Shown: piece after piece, positions 43,694-52,736 of the stretch
Position numbering within the stretch: the stretch's first letter is position 1
Layout of the letters: every line of letters begins with the position of its first letter
From: Arthrobacter sp. FB24
GTDB taxonomy: Bacteria; Actinomycetota; Actinomycetes; Actinomycetales; Micrococcaceae
DNA length: 64,000 nucleotides
Assembly: GCF_000196235.1 (NCBI RefSeq)
Contig: NC_008541.1
Span: forward strand, 62,001 to 126,000
Direction: 5' to 3'
Notes under the pieces: generated by a model
The model's input: only the letters and a program-made list of their open reading frames with translations
Database searches by the model: none
Told to the model about the DNA's origin: nothing
Program-made: the position numbers and the translations under genes

Positions 43694-45196
43694 TCAGTGC
43701 CCGGCGTTGAGCTTTCCGGCGAGCCGCTCACGCATCTGGGTGCTCGCGGAGTTCAGGCCGATCAGCTCCACTTCACGGCCGTGCCTGCGGTACTTCTCGG
43801 TGACAGCGTCCAGGACGGCGATCGTGGATGCGTCCCACAGGTGCGAGGCATGCAAATCGATGATGACGCGGTCCACCGTGGGTGCGGCATCGCGGGCGTA
43901 CTCGAACTGGGTGTAGAGGTCGTTGGAGGAGGCGAAGAAGAGCTCTCCGTCCACGGTGTACGTTGCCACGGTCTCGCCATTGAGCTCGATCTCCGTCCGT
44001 TCAACCGTGGCGAAATGCGCCACCCGCCGGGCAAACATGGCCATGGCCGCCAGGACGCCGACGCCTACTCCGATGGCCAGGTTGTGGGTGGCCACCACGG
44101 TGCCCACCGTGATCAACATGACGGCTGTTTCGGATTTGGGCATCCGCCTGAGCGTCTTCAGGGCGATGGAGTGCCAGTCGAACGTGATGGCGGAGACGAA
44201 GATCATCACGGCCACGAGCGCTGCCATGGGTATCAGGCCCACAACGTCGCCCAGCGCCACCACCAGGACCAGCAGGAAGACGCCGGCCAGGAACGTAGAG
44301 ACCCTGCTCCGGGCGCCGGATCCCTTGACGTTGATCATGGTCTGGCCGATCACGGCGCAGCCGCCCATGCCGCCCAGGAAGCCGGTGACGATGTTCGCCA
44401 CGCCCTGGCCCCAGGACTCGCGGGTCTTGTTCGAGCGGGTGTCCGTGATGTCGTCGACAAGCTTCGCCGTCATCAGGGATTCGAGCAGGCCCACAAGCGC
44501 CATGGACAGCGCGAAGGGGGCGAGGATCTGGAAGGTTTCCAGCGTCAGCGGCACGTTGGGAATGAAAAGGGTGGGCAGGCTTTCCGGAAGCTGGCCCTTG
44601 TCCTGGACGGCGGGAACGTCGATCTTGGCGAGCACCGCAAACAGCGTCAGGGCCACGATCGCCACGAGCGGGGACGGTACTGCTGACGTGAGCCGCGGGA
44701 GTCCAATCACGATCACCAGGCCAACGGCCACGAGCGGGTAGACCAGCCACGGCACGTTGATCAGCTCGGGCAGCTGAGCCATGAACACCAGGATGGCCAG
44801 CGCGTTAACGAACCCCACCATCACTGACCGCGGAATGAAGCGCATGAGCCTGGTGACGCCCAGGAGCGCCAGGAGGATCTGGAAGGCCCCCGCCAGGATC
44901 ACTGCGGCGATCAGGTAGTCCAGGCCGTGGCTCCGCATCAGCGGTGCGATCACCAGGGCCACCGCGCCGGTGGCCGCGGAGATCATGGCGGGCCGGCCGC
45001 CCACGAAGGAAATCGTGACGGCCATGGTGAAGGACGCGAACAGCCCGATCCGGGGATCAACGCCTGCAATGACGGAGAACGCAATCGCCTCCGGGATGAG
45101 CGCCAGCGCCACCACCAGTCCGGCGAGGGCTTCCGTCTTGAGCCGGCGCGGGGAACGGAGCGTAGCCCGGACGGATTGGAGTTGTTCGGGCTTCAT
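43694..45196 (-). CDS. SulP family inorganic anion transporter with STAS domain
   Basis: 500 residues. Membrane part (about 20-380): GLVVALALIPEAIAFSVIAG, LFASFTMAVTISFVGGRPAM, then LGGMGGCAVIGQTMINVKGS. A C-terminal STAS domain (about 400-485) ends the protein (VDRVIIDLHASHLWDASTIA). SulP members move sulfate, bicarbonate or carboxylates. It starts 6 bp after the alarmone synthetase gene, and the stop of that gene overlaps the AGGA ribosome site, so the two are co-translated. Confidence 0.9.
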   Translation of the reverse strand: MKPEQLQSVRATLRSPRRLKTEALAGLVVALALIPEAIAFSVIAGVDPRIGLFASFTMAVTISFVGGRPAMISAATGAVALVIAPLMRSHGLDYLIAAVILAGAFQILLALLGVTRLMRFIPRSVMVGFVNALAILVFMAQLPELINVPWLVYPLVAVGLVIVIGLPRLTSAVPSPLVAIVALTLFAVLAKIDVPAVQDKGQLPESLPTLFIPNVPLTLETFQILAPFALSMALVGLLESLMTAKLVDDITDTRSNKTRESWGQGVANIVTGFLGGMGGCAVIGQTMINVKGSGARSRVSTFLAGVFLLVLVVALGDVVGLIPMAALVAVMIFVSAITFDWHSIALKTLRRMPKSETAVMLITVGTVVATHNLAIGVGVGVLAAMAMFARRVAHFATVERTEIELNGETVATYTVDGELFFASSNDLYTQFEYARDAAPTVDRVIIDLHASHLWDASTIAVLDAVTEKYRRHGREVELIGLNSASTQMRERLAGKLNAGH

Positions 45197-45202
45197 GATG
45201 TC

Positions 45203-46309
45203 CTAGAGCTTGGTCTGGCGGTAGCGCTCGATCTGCTTCAGCCGCCGCAGGAGGCTGTCGCGCCGGGGGTGCGGCACGGCGTCGGGCGCCTCTGCGGTGA
45301 GGTCGATGTGTTTGGTGCCGTACTGCCACAGCAGCAGGTCATCCAGCAGCCGGTCGGGCCCGGGGGAATACCTGTGGTCCAGGGCTTTGCGGACTTCGGT
45401 GATCCGGTTGGCGCTAAGGAGCTCTGCCAGCTGCACGGTCTGGTTGAGGCCATGGGCGGCCATGAGTTCAGCTGCCCAGCCCCAGTCATCATCCACTTTA
45501 CGGTCAACGTGCGGAAGAAGTGTCCGCCAGACGTCACGGATCCGGTTCGGGGTGAGCTGCGCAGCGCCTTCGCCGTCCGTGTCCCAGTAGCCGCGGACTT
45601 CCTCATAGCGTTCGTGCAGGTCCGCGAAGGCGCCCTCCACTGTTTCCAGCATTGCCGCCGTGGCGGTGAACTGCCGGTCAAAGTGCGGAGTCCAGGCGCG
45701 GGGATCCTCGGCCTTGAAGCGGATATCATGCTCGATCTCGCTCCACGCGTGGGCAAAGACCGTGCGGATCTGGCATTCGAAAAAGTAGCTGCCGTTGGGC
45801 TGGAGGTCCGGGTTGAACACCTTCTGGTAATCCTTGACGGCTTCGTTCTGGATGGTCCGCAGGATCAGGTGCCGGCTGGAGTAGCCGTACGTTCCGGACT
45901 CAATGGAGCCGATGTCCTTCTCCCGGTCGCCGCGGCAGTCAAAGAGCTGGCGCTGGCGTTTGATCAGGTTTGCCACCACCGCGTTCTCCGCCGGCAGCTT
46001 GGTGATCACCCGGACGCCCACCATGTCATTGAGGGTCCGGAACGGGTCGGGGAACTTCAGTACGGGCGGCCCGCCCGGTTCCAGCGGCTTCTCCGTGCGG
46101 GAAATCTTTTCCTTAAAGGACTCCACCGTTTTGGTGCGGCCGGTGACAAACAGGGGCGTCACCTCGGTGTCCTTGAGCATGCTGCGCAGCGTGAGCAGGA
46201 CTTCCCGGGTGACCAGCTTCAGGGCAGGGCGGACCCGTTCGTAGAGCTCCACGTTTTCCTGCACGGATTCGCGCAGGCCTGCGTCCAGGCGGTCCCAGTT
46301 GGTAGCCAT
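45203..46309 (-). CDS. RelA/SpoT-domain (p)ppGpp synthetase-like protein
   Basis: 368 residues with a complete synthetase domain (about 50-215): GRTKTVESFKEKI (ATP-binding R-K-S-K), LNDMVGVRVI (metal-binding Asp), GYSSRHLIL and FFECQIRTVFAHAWSEIEHD. No hydrolase, TGS or ACT domains; a helical C-terminal region of about 150 residues follows, longer than small alarmone synthetases (about 210-260). It would make (p)ppGpp or a related alarmone. TAAGCT lies 6 nt before the ATG, so the mRNA is probably leaderless. SulP follows in the same unit. Confidence 0.85.
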   Translation of the reverse strand: MATNWDRLDAGLRESVQENVELYERVRPALKLVTREVLLTLRSMLKDTEVTPLFVTGRTKTVESFKEKISRTEKPLEPGGPPVLKFPDPFRTLNDMVGVRVITKLPAENAVVANLIKRQRQLFDCRGDREKDIGSIESGTYGYSSRHLILRTIQNEAVKDYQKVFNPDLQPNGSYFFECQIRTVFAHAWSEIEHDIRFKAEDPRAWTPHFDRQFTATAAMLETVEGAFADLHERYEEVRGYWDTDGEGAAQLTPNRIRDVWRTLLPHVDRKVDDDWGWAAELMAAHGLNQTVQLAELLSANRITEVRKALDHRYSPGPDRLLDDLLLWQYGTKHIDLTAEAPDAVPHPRRDSLLRRLKQIERYRQTKL

Positions 46310-46315
46310 GGTTCC

Positions 46316-46321
46316 AGCTTA
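46316..46321 (-). promoter_or_regulatory. -10 box of leaderless alarmone synthetase gene
   Basis: TAAGCT on the minus strand, 6 nt before ATG 46309. Confidence 0.5.
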
Positions 46322-46441
46322 CGGGCGGCCCGCGACAGCCGGGCGGTTAACACCCTCGCGGCGGACCGGCCCGTAGCGCCGGCGCACGGTGCACGGCGAC
46401 GCCGTCGACCCAGCTGGCGCAAAGCTGTCCGGCACCCAAGG

Positions 46442-46447
46442 TAGGCT
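46442..46447 (+). promoter_or_regulatory. -10 box pointing to ATG 46454 (out of frame with the hydrolase)
   Basis: TAGGCT, 6 nt, then ATG 46454, whose frame opens with a Tat signal but shifts off the hydrolase frame. Confidence 0.5.
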
Positions 46448-46460
46448 CGGCACATGGCTG

Positions 46461-47360
46461 ATGTGCGGCGTCGGACCCTTCTTTCCACAGGGGCTGGGCG
46501 CTGCCGCAGCGGTGACACTGGGGGCACTGTCCGCTTCCTGTTCGTCGGGCCCGAAGGAGGACGCAGTGAAGCGGCATAAGTACCAATACGGCGATGACCC
46601 CAGCCAGTGGGGCGAACTCTTCCTGCCGGACGCACCTGGAACCCGGGGCGTGGTGGTGGTCATCCACGGCGGGTACTGGCGCTCGCAGTACGGCGCCGAA
46701 CTGGGCGAACCGCTGGCCAGGGACCTCGCCATGCACGGAATGCCGGCCTGGAACCTGGAGTACCGGCGTGCCGGCAACGGCGGGGGCTGGCCGCACACTT
46801 TCGAGGACGTCCTGGCGGGCATCGACAAGCTCCGGGACGTTGCCGCGATGCACGGGCTAGGCCTCGAAAGAGTGGTGGCGCTGGGCCACTCGGCCGGCGG
46901 GCACCTTGCAGTCTGGGCGGCTGGCCGTTCCCGCCTGGGGCAGCTCGGCGCGCCGGACGCTGACCGCCAGCTGCAGCGGAAGAACGACGACGGTGCCGTG
47001 CACCTTACCGGGGTGGTCAGCCAGGCCGGACTCCTGAACCTGGCCGAGGCCGAAAAGCTGAACCTCAGCAACGGCGCGGTCAGCAACCTGCTGGGCGGTT
47101 CGTCAGCGAAGTACCCGAAACGGCACAAATTTGTTGACCCGATGAGCGCGGTCCCGCTGGGTGTCCCCGTTTACGCGGTCCACGGCAGCGACGACGACGA
47201 TGTTCCCGCAAGCCAATCCCTGACCTACGCCGGCGCGGCCAAGGCCGCGGGTGCGCCCGTGCAGCTGCTGAACGTGCCCGGCGACCACTTTTCCCTGATT
47301 GACCCCAAGGCGCCGGCCTACCGCAAGTGCCGGGACCTGGTGCAGGAACTCCTGGGCTGA
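46461..47360 (+). CDS. Alpha/beta hydrolase (kynurenine-formamidase-like) with frameshifted Tat lipoprotein signal
   Basis: 299 residues in the intact frame. VVVIHGGYWRS (oxyanion HGG) and LGHSAGGHLAVW (nucleophile Ser) mark an alpha/beta hydrolase; the acid and His lie in VHGSDDDDVP and PGDHFSLID. In frame, the N-terminus reads MCGVGPFFPQGLG then AAAAVTLGALSASC. In the neighbouring frame ATG 46454, placed 6 nt after a -10 box, reads MADVRRRTLLSTGA, a textbook Tat start. Dropping one G near 46496-46499 joins it to GAAAAVTLGALSASC. So the natural product was a Tat lipoprotein and this copy has a +1 insertion or a sequencing error. Confidence 0.75.
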   Translation: MCGVGPFFPQGLGAAAAVTLGALSASCSSGPKEDAVKRHKYQYGDDPSQWGELFLPDAPGTRGVVVVIHGGYWRSQYGAELGEPLARDLAMHGMPAWNLEYRRAGNGGGWPHTFEDVLAGIDKLRDVAAMHGLGLERVVALGHSAGGHLAVWAAGRSRLGQLGAPDADRQLQRKNDDGAVHLTGVVSQAGLLNLAEAEKLNLSNGAVSNLLGGSSAKYPKRHKFVDPMSAVPLGVPVYAVHGSDDDDVPASQSLTYAGAAKAAGAPVQLLNVPGDHFSLIDPKAPAYRKCRDLVQELLG

Positions 47361-47431
47361 ACGGAGGCCCCGGCGGCTCCGCAGGCCCGGCGTCCGCCCG
47401 GCGTGTTTACCCGGCGGCGGAGTCTGTCGCC

Positions 47432-47437
47432 TAGACT
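47432..47437 (+). promoter_or_regulatory. Putative -10 box of nhaA
   Basis: TAGACT, giving a start near 47444 and a leader of about 58 nt before ATG 47502. Confidence 0.35.
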
Positions 47438-47501
47438 GGTCCAAGGTGCGCCGGGAAGTCTGGTCGGCATGATTTTGTCGACTCAACGTTTAGGACGCTT
47501 C

Positions 47502-48854
47502 ATGAGCCCCGCACCCACGCCCGCCCCCGACGCCAAACCACGCACCGTCCTTGGCTACGGCAGTTACGCCGAATCGCTGCGCATCGGTGAGATCCTGCGC
47601 AAGGAAACAGTCGGCGGCGCCCTCCTGGTGGCCGCTGCCGTCATCGCCCTGATCTGGGCAAACTCGCCGGTCTCCGACAGCTACTTCGCCTTGCGGGACT
47701 ACAAAATCGGCTACGAACCCTGGCATCTCGAGCTGAGCCTGGGCGCCTGGGCAGCCGACGGACTGCTGGCCATCTTCTTCTTCCTGGTTGGCCTCGAACT
47801 GAAGCGTGAGTTCGTGGCAGGCGACCTCCGCCAGCTCAACAAATCGATCGTGCCCGTGGCGGCCGCGGCCGGCGGCGTGCTTGTTCCCGCGTTGATCTAC
47901 GCCGCCGTGAACATCTACAGCCCGGAAACCCTGCGCGGCTGGGCCATCCCCACCGCAACGGACATCGCGTTCGCCGTCGCGGTGCTGGCCATCATCGGCT
48001 CGCACCTGCCCAGCGCCCTGCGCATCTTCCTGCTCACCCTGGCGGTGGTGGACGACCTCATCGCCATCAGCATCATCGCGTTCTTCTACTCCAGCGACAT
48101 CCAGGCGGCCCCGCTGCTGCTCGCCCTCATCCCGCTTGCCCTGTACGCCTTCCTGGCCCAGAGGTACCGCCGCTTCTTCGGTGCCCACTTCATGGCTGCC
48201 TGGGCCATCCTGCTGCCGCTCGGCATCGTCACCTGGGCACTGGTGCACGCCTCCGGCATCCACGCCACGGTGGCCGGTGTCCTGCTCGGATTCGCCGTGC
48301 CGGTCCTTCGGTCCAAGGCCAGCGGGGGTCCCGAAGCAGGCCCCGGCCTCGCGGAGATCTTCGAACACCGGTTCCGTCCCATTTCCGCCGGCGTGGCCGT
48401 TCCCATCTTCGCCTTCTTCTCCGCCGGTGTGGCCGTAGGCGGCTGGGAAGGCCTGGGTTCCGCCCTGGCTGACCCCGTGGCCATCGGCATCATCATGGCG
48501 CTCGTCCTCGGCAAGCCGATCGGCATCATGGGCACCACCTGGATCCTCACCAAAGCCACCAGGGCGCGGCTGGACGGATCCTTCAAGTGGATCGATGTTT
48601 TTGGCGTCTCGCTGCTGGCCGGAATCGGCTTCACCGTGTCCCTGCTCGTCGCGGAACTCAGCTTCGGCCACGGCAGCCTGCACGATGACCACGCCAAGGT
48701 GGGCATCCTGGCCGCATCGCTGCTCGCCGCAATCCTGGCCACCGTGGTGCTGCGGGCCAGGAACCGCCAGTACCGCCGCGCGGAGGAACTCGAGAAGGTC
48801 GACTCGGACCAGGACGGCATCCCCGACGTCTACCAGCACGAAAGCCGTGGCTGA
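47502..48854 (+). CDS. nhaA: Na+/H+ antiporter NhaA
   Basis: 450 residues with 12 helices. [20 protein letters not shown] and [20 protein letters not shown] carry the two adjacent Asp residues (VVDDL) that bind sodium and protons; [18 protein letters not shown] is the other family block. It expels Na+ using the proton gradient. The C-terminal tail (after about 420) is charged and ends [16 protein letters not shown]. The start is ATG 47502 with AGGA at 6 nt; the upstream ATG 47469 is less likely. Confidence 0.92.
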   Translation: MSPAPTPAPDAKPRTVLGYGSYAESLRIGEILRKETVGGALLVAAAVIALIWANSPVSDSYFALRDYKIGYEPWHLELSLGAWAADGLLAIFFFLVGLELKREFVAGDLRQLNKSIVPVAAAAGGVLVPALIYAAVNIYSPETLRGWAIPTATDIAFAVAVLAIIGSHLPSALRIFLLTLAVVDDLIAISIIAFFYSSDIQAAPLLLALIPLALYAFLAQRYRRFFGAHFMAAWAILLPLGIVTWALVHASGIHATVAGVLLGFAVPVLRSKASGGPEAGPGLAEIFEHRFRPISAGVAVPIFAFFSAGVAVGGWEGLGSALADPVAIGIIMALVLGKPIGIMGTTWILTKATRARLDGSFKWIDVFGVSLLAGIGFTVSLLVAELSFGHGSLHDDHAKVGILAASLLAAILATVVLRARNRQYRRAEELEKVDSDQDGIPDVYQHESRG

Positions 48855-48876
48855 AGGCCTGACCCCCCTTGCCGCG

Positions 48877-48896
48877 CCATACCCCTAGGGGTATGG
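48877..48896. promoter_or_regulatory. CsoR/CstR-type operator
   Basis: A perfect 20-bp palindrome, CCATACCCCTAGGGGTATGG. The core ATACCCC-TA-GGGGTAT is the operator type bound by CsoR-family repressors (copper-sensing CsoR, persulfide-sensing CstR). It lies 47 bp before the persulfide dioxygenase gene; a partial copy CCTAGGG follows at 48901-48907. Confidence 0.8.
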
Positions 48897-48942
48897 TTTT
48901 CCTAGGGTGCGGAAGCCGCCGCCACCGCCCGAGGAGGATGCC

Positions 48943-50307
48943 ATGGACGTTGTTGTCATCGAAACCCCGCAACTGGGGGACCGAAGTTACCTGGTCCACG
49001 ACGGCACGGTGGGCCTCGTCATCGACCCGCAGCGGGACACGGACCGCGTGGAGGCCGCCGCCCGCGAAGCGGGGGTGACCATCACCCACGTCGCCGAAAC
49101 GCATTTGCACAACGATTACGTCACCGGCGGCCTGGAACTGGCAAAGTCCCATGCTGCGACCTACCTGGTCAACGCCGCGGACCCGGTCCAGTTCGAGCGC
49201 GAAGCCATCACCGACGGCCAGACCGTCCGCGTGGGCACGCTGACCGTCAGGGCCGTGGCCACTCCGGGCCACACCCACACGCACCTGTCATTCATCGTGG
49301 ACGACGGCGACAAGCAGGCGGTCTTCTCCGGCGGCAGCCTGCTCTACGGATCAGTCGGCCGGACGGACCTCGTGGCTCCGTCCGACACCGTCGGCCTGAC
49401 CCACGACCAATACGCGTCCGTGCGCCGCCTCGTGGCCGAGGCCCGGCATGACGCAGCGCTCTTCCCCACCCACGGCTTCGGGTCGTTCTGTTCGTCCGGG
49501 CCGGCCACCCGCTCCGGTTCCTCCACTGTCGGTGAGCAGCTCACCGCGAACCACGCCCTGACAGATCCGGACGAGGACCACTTCGTCCAGGAACTCATCG
49601 CCAACCTCTCCGCGTACCCGGCGTACTACGCGCACATGGGGGCCATGAACGCCAAGGGCCCGGGTCCCGCGGACCTCGCGGTCCCGGAATCGGTGGACCC
49701 TGCTGAGCTCACCCGCCGCCTGGAAGACGGCGAATGGGTGGTCGACCTCCGCCGCCGCGTGGCGTTTGCCAGCAACCACCTCAAGTGCAGTGTCAGCTTC
49801 GAATACGGCAGCGGCTCCAACTTCACCACCTACCTGGGCTGGGTCCTGCCGTGGGATGAGAAGCTCACCCTCGTCGGCTCGCGGGACGACGTCGAAAAAG
49901 CCATCCGCGATCTCTCCCGCATCGGCATCGATTCGCCGGATGCCGCCGTCGGAACCGAACCGGGCGCACTGGCGCCGGACGCCGCCGTCGACTCCTACCC
50001 GCGCGTCGGCTGGGACGGCCTGCTGGCCGGCCGCGCCGACGGTGACACGGTCCTCGATGTACGGCGGACGGACGAGTTCGCCGCCTCCCACGTGGCCGGA
50101 GCCGTCAACGTTCCCGTCCACCAGCTCCTCACCCGCATGGACGAAGTGCCGGCCGGGAAGCTGTGGGTCCACTGCGGAACCGGCTACCGCGCCGGGGTGG
50201 CGGCCAGCCTGCTGCAGCGTGCAGGCAGGGACGTGGTGCACCTGGACGCGAGGTTCGAGGATGCCGGAAAAGCCGGCGTCCCCTTGGAGAAGGGCCCTTC
50301 GGCGTAA
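48943..50307 (+). CDS. Persulfide-dioxygenase-like MBL-fold protein fused to rhodanese domain
   Basis: 454 residues. The metallo-beta-lactamase domain (1-245) has ETHLHNDYVTGGLELA, the iron-binding variant of ETHE1-like enzymes, and TPGHTHTHLSFIVDDGDKQA. A degenerate rhodanese-like segment (about 255-330) precedes an active one (about 350-450) with HCGTGYRAGVAAS, whose Cys carries the persulfide. It would oxidise persulfide to sulfite and move sulfur to an acceptor. ATG 48943 has GAGGAGGA. The palindrome upstream fits persulfide control by a CstR encoded elsewhere. Confidence 0.9.
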   Translation: MDVVVIETPQLGDRSYLVHDGTVGLVIDPQRDTDRVEAAAREAGVTITHVAETHLHNDYVTGGLELAKSHAATYLVNAADPVQFEREAITDGQTVRVGTLTVRAVATPGHTHTHLSFIVDDGDKQAVFSGGSLLYGSVGRTDLVAPSDTVGLTHDQYASVRRLVAEARHDAALFPTHGFGSFCSSGPATRSGSSTVGEQLTANHALTDPDEDHFVQELIANLSAYPAYYAHMGAMNAKGPGPADLAVPESVDPAELTRRLEDGEWVVDLRRRVAFASNHLKCSVSFEYGSGSNFTTYLGWVLPWDEKLTLVGSRDDVEKAIRDLSRIGIDSPDAAVGTEPGALAPDAAVDSYPRVGWDGLLAGRADGDTVLDVRRTDEFAASHVAGAVNVPVHQLLTRMDEVPAGKLWVHCGTGYRAGVAASLLQRAGRDVVHLDARFEDAGKAGVPLEKGPSA

Positions 50308-50340
50308 TCAGGAGCGCGCGCACCCGTTCTCTGGCAGAGT

Positions 50341-51348
50341 ATGACCATGCTCACAGTTATTGGCGAAGGCCTGGTCGACGTTGTCCAACGATCCTCGGGA
50401 ATCGAGGCCCACGTGGGCGGCAGCCCGCTCAATGTGGCAGTTGGACTGGCGCGGCTGGACCATCCCGTGCAGTTCATCGGCAGGTTCGGGCGCGACGCCT
50501 ACGGCGAGTCCGTGGCCGCCCACCTGAAATCCAGCTCGGTGATGGTGCCGCAGGGTCCGGATGCCCTGCCCACCAGCGTGGCCACCGCGTTGATAGACGA
50601 CGACGGCGCCGCCAGCTATACGTTCGACCTCGCCTGGGAGCTTCCCGGCCTCGCGGACCGGCTGCCGTTCATGCTGCAGGGCACCACCCTGGTGCACACC
50701 GGTTCCATTGCCACCATGCTGGCGCCGGGCGCCGCCGAGGTGCTTGCCGCCGTCGAACACGCCCACCCGTCCGCCACCATCAGCTTCGACCCCAACTGCC
50801 GTCCCACCATCATCACCGATGTGGACTACGCCCGCAGGCAGGCGGAAAAGTTCGTCAGCCTCGCTGACGTCGTGAAGGCTTCCGACGAGGATCTCGAGTG
50901 GTTGTACCCCGGTGTGGACGTCCTGGATTCAGCCCGGCGCTGGCTTTCCCTGGGCGGTCCCGGAGGGCCCGCGCTGGTGGTGGTGACCCGCGGGGCGGCC
51001 GGCCCCTGGGGCATCACCGCCGCCGGCGAAGCCGAGTTCCCTGCGCCCAAGGTGGAGGTGGCGGACACTGTGGGTGCCGGGGATTCCTTTATGGCCGCAC
51101 TGATTTCCGGCCTCGTGGACCGCGGCCTGGACGGTGCACAGAACCGGAAGGAGCTGCGGGAACTGCCGGCCGAATCGCTCCGTGAACTGCTGGCCCATGC
51201 CGCGTGGGCTGCAGCCGTCACCGTGTCCCGCCCCGGAGCCAACCCGCCCACCAGGGCGGAACTCAACCACTTCGAGCTCGAAAGCCTGGAGCGCAACGCC
51301 GCGCTCTCCGGAGACGACCTGAGGAATGCCGACTCCGCCAGCAACTGA
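50341..51348 (+). CDS. PfkB family carbohydrate kinase (fructokinase-like)
   Basis: 335 residues. GEGLVDVVQ at the start, AHVGGSPLNVAVGLARLDHP (PfkB signature 1), IGRFGRDAYGESVAAHLKSS, and DTVGAGDSFMAALISGLVDR (signature 2 with catalytic Asp). It resembles fructokinases and 2-keto-3-deoxy-sugar kinases. It sits 33 bp after the persulfide gene but is unlikely to be functionally tied to it. The YbhB-like gene follows 10 bp later, so these two may be an operon. Confidence 0.85.
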   Translation: MTMLTVIGEGLVDVVQRSSGIEAHVGGSPLNVAVGLARLDHPVQFIGRFGRDAYGESVAAHLKSSSVMVPQGPDALPTSVATALIDDDGAASYTFDLAWELPGLADRLPFMLQGTTLVHTGSIATMLAPGAAEVLAAVEHAHPSATISFDPNCRPTIITDVDYARRQAEKFVSLADVVKASDEDLEWLYPGVDVLDSARRWLSLGGPGGPALVVVTRGAAGPWGITAAGEAEFPAPKVEVADTVGAGDSFMAALISGLVDRGLDGAQNRKELRELPAESLRELLAHAAWAAAVTVSRPGANPPTRAELNHFELESLERNAALSGDDLRNADSASN

Positions 51349-51358
51349 AAGGCAGCAC

Positions 51359-51868
51359 ATGTCTTCCCACCATTCGCCGTCCCTGAACGTCAGCAGCGAG
51401 TCCTTCCAGGACGGCCAAACCCTGCCGCCCGCCCAGCGCAGCGGCAAGATGCGCGCCGGCGGCAAGGATGAATCGCCGCAGTTGAGCTGGAGCGGTGCGC
51501 CGGCCGGAACCAAGGGCTATGCGGTCACGGTGTTCGATCCCGATGCCCCGGGCCGTGGCGGTTTCTGGCACTGGGCGGTGCTGGACCTCCCCGCGGGCGC
51601 CACGTCGTTGCCCGCCGGTGCGGGCGCCGAGGGCGGCCGGCTCCTTCCGGCCGGTGCGCTGCAGCTGAAGAACGACGGGGGCTTCCACGGCTACCTCGGG
51701 GCCGCGCCGCCGCCCGGACACGGCCCGCACCGCTACATCGTCACCGTCTACGCCCTCGACGTGGAGCACCTCGGCCTGGACGCCGGGTTCAGCCCGGCAA
51801 AGCTGGAAGCCAAACTGGCCGGGCACGTGCTGGGCCGCGGAACTCTCACCGGCATCTTCGAGCGCTGA
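51359..51868 (+). CDS. YbhB/YbcL family (PEBP, Raf-kinase-inhibitor-like) protein
   Basis: 169 residues of the phosphatidylethanolamine-binding protein fold: ESPQLSWSGAPAGTKGYAVT, VFDPDAPGRGGFWHWAVLDL (DPDAP and WHW motifs of the ligand pocket), GPHRYIVTVYALD. Bacterial members have no settled function. AAAGG precedes ATG 51359. It is probably cotranscribed with the PfkB kinase. Confidence 0.88.
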   Translation: MSSHHSPSLNVSSESFQDGQTLPPAQRSGKMRAGGKDESPQLSWSGAPAGTKGYAVTVFDPDAPGRGGFWHWAVLDLPAGATSLPAGAGAEGGRLLPAGALQLKNDGGFHGYLGAAPPPGHGPHRYIVTVYALDVEHLGLDAGFSPAKLEAKLAGHVLGRGTLTGIFER

Positions 51869-51892
51869 GCGGCCGCCACTATCGGGCCAACG

Positions 51893-51898
51893 TAGACT
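51893..51898 (+). promoter_or_regulatory. -10 box of leaderless HAD hydrolase gene
   Basis: TAGACT, 6 nt, then ATG 51905. Confidence 0.5.
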
Positions 51899-51904
51899 GG
51901 CAGT

Positions 51905-52723
51905 ATGCGGCTGGTAGCAAGTGACATTGACGGAACGATCCTCGGGCATGACGGCAAAATCAGCCATCGGACCATCCGCGCCTTCCACGCGTGCCGTGAC
52001 GCCGGCGTCGAACTGGTCTTCGTGACCGGACGTCCGCCCCGCTGGCTGCACCCCCTGGAGGATCAGCTGGGGCATGCAGGAACGGTGATCTGCTCGAACG
52101 GCGCAGTGGTGTGGGACCTCGAGGCAGGCCGCCTGGTGTCCGCACGCTCGCTTGCCCTGGACGCGGTCTTCGAAGCGCGCCGCATCATCAAGCAGCTGCG
52201 GCCGTCTGCGCTGTTTGCCGCGGAAACCCTCACCGGCTTCCACCTGGAACCGGGCTTCATCGAAAACGACTCCAGTGAACTCCTGTCCGAGTTCACCCCC
52301 GCTCCGCTGGCCAGCACCCTCACCCCGGACGACGCCGTGGTGAAGTTCCTGGCGATCGTCCGTGAAGGCACCGCCGACGACTTCCTGGCCGAGGTGTCAC
52401 CCGCGGTGGCGCACCTCGCTTCGGCCACCCACTCAGCACCCACCGTGGCCATGCTGGAGCTCGCCTTGCCGGGCGTCAACAAAGCCGTGACGCTGGCCGA
52501 ATACGCCGCCACCCTGGGCATTGACGCCGCTGATGTCGTGGCGTTCGGGGACATGCCCAACGACATAGAGATGCTGCGCTGGGCGGGCGACGGTTACGCA
52601 ATGGCCAGTGGCCACCCGGAGGCCATCCGGGCAGCGGGGCAACAGGCGCCCCATTTCGACGACGACGGCGTGGCCCAGATCCTCGAAGCCAAGCTCGCCG
52701 GACTTGGCGTGAAGCCCGTCTAG
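51905..52723 (+). CDS. HAD superfamily hydrolase (Cof type)
   Basis: 272 residues. LVASDIDGTIL (residues 3-13) has the nucleophile and acid/base Asp pair; FVTGRPPRWL supplies motif II; VAFGDMPNDIEMLRWAGDGY (motif IV) ends the domain. The C2-type cap places it with Cof-like sugar-phosphate phosphatases. There is no Shine-Dalgarno, but TAGACT 6 nt upstream indicates a leaderless mRNA. The phosphodiesterase gene follows 13 bp later. Confidence 0.88.
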   Translation: MRLVASDIDGTILGHDGKISHRTIRAFHACRDAGVELVFVTGRPPRWLHPLEDQLGHAGTVICSNGAVVWDLEAGRLVSARSLALDAVFEARRIIKQLRPSALFAAETLTGFHLEPGFIENDSSELLSEFTPAPLASTLTPDDAVVKFLAIVREGTADDFLAEVSPAVAHLASATHSAPTVAMLELALPGVNKAVTLAEYAATLGIDAADVVAFGDMPNDIEMLRWAGDGYAMASGHPEAIRAAGQQAPHFDDDGVAQILEAKLAGLGVKPV

Positions 52724-52736
52724 CCAGGCGACTGAG

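Noticed and set aside
45203..46309. Alarmone synthetase as the toxin of a toxin-antitoxin pair (toxSAS)
   Set aside because: No small antitoxin-like gene is adjacent; the coupled neighbour is a SulP transporter.
44927..46444. A 505-codon plus-strand frame opposite the alarmone synthetase and SulP genes
   Set aside because: It spans two real genes and their junction in antisense and shows no family features.
47490..48839. A 449-codon minus-strand frame opposite nhaA
   Set aside because: Same antisense artefact; NhaA motifs on the plus strand are unmistakable.
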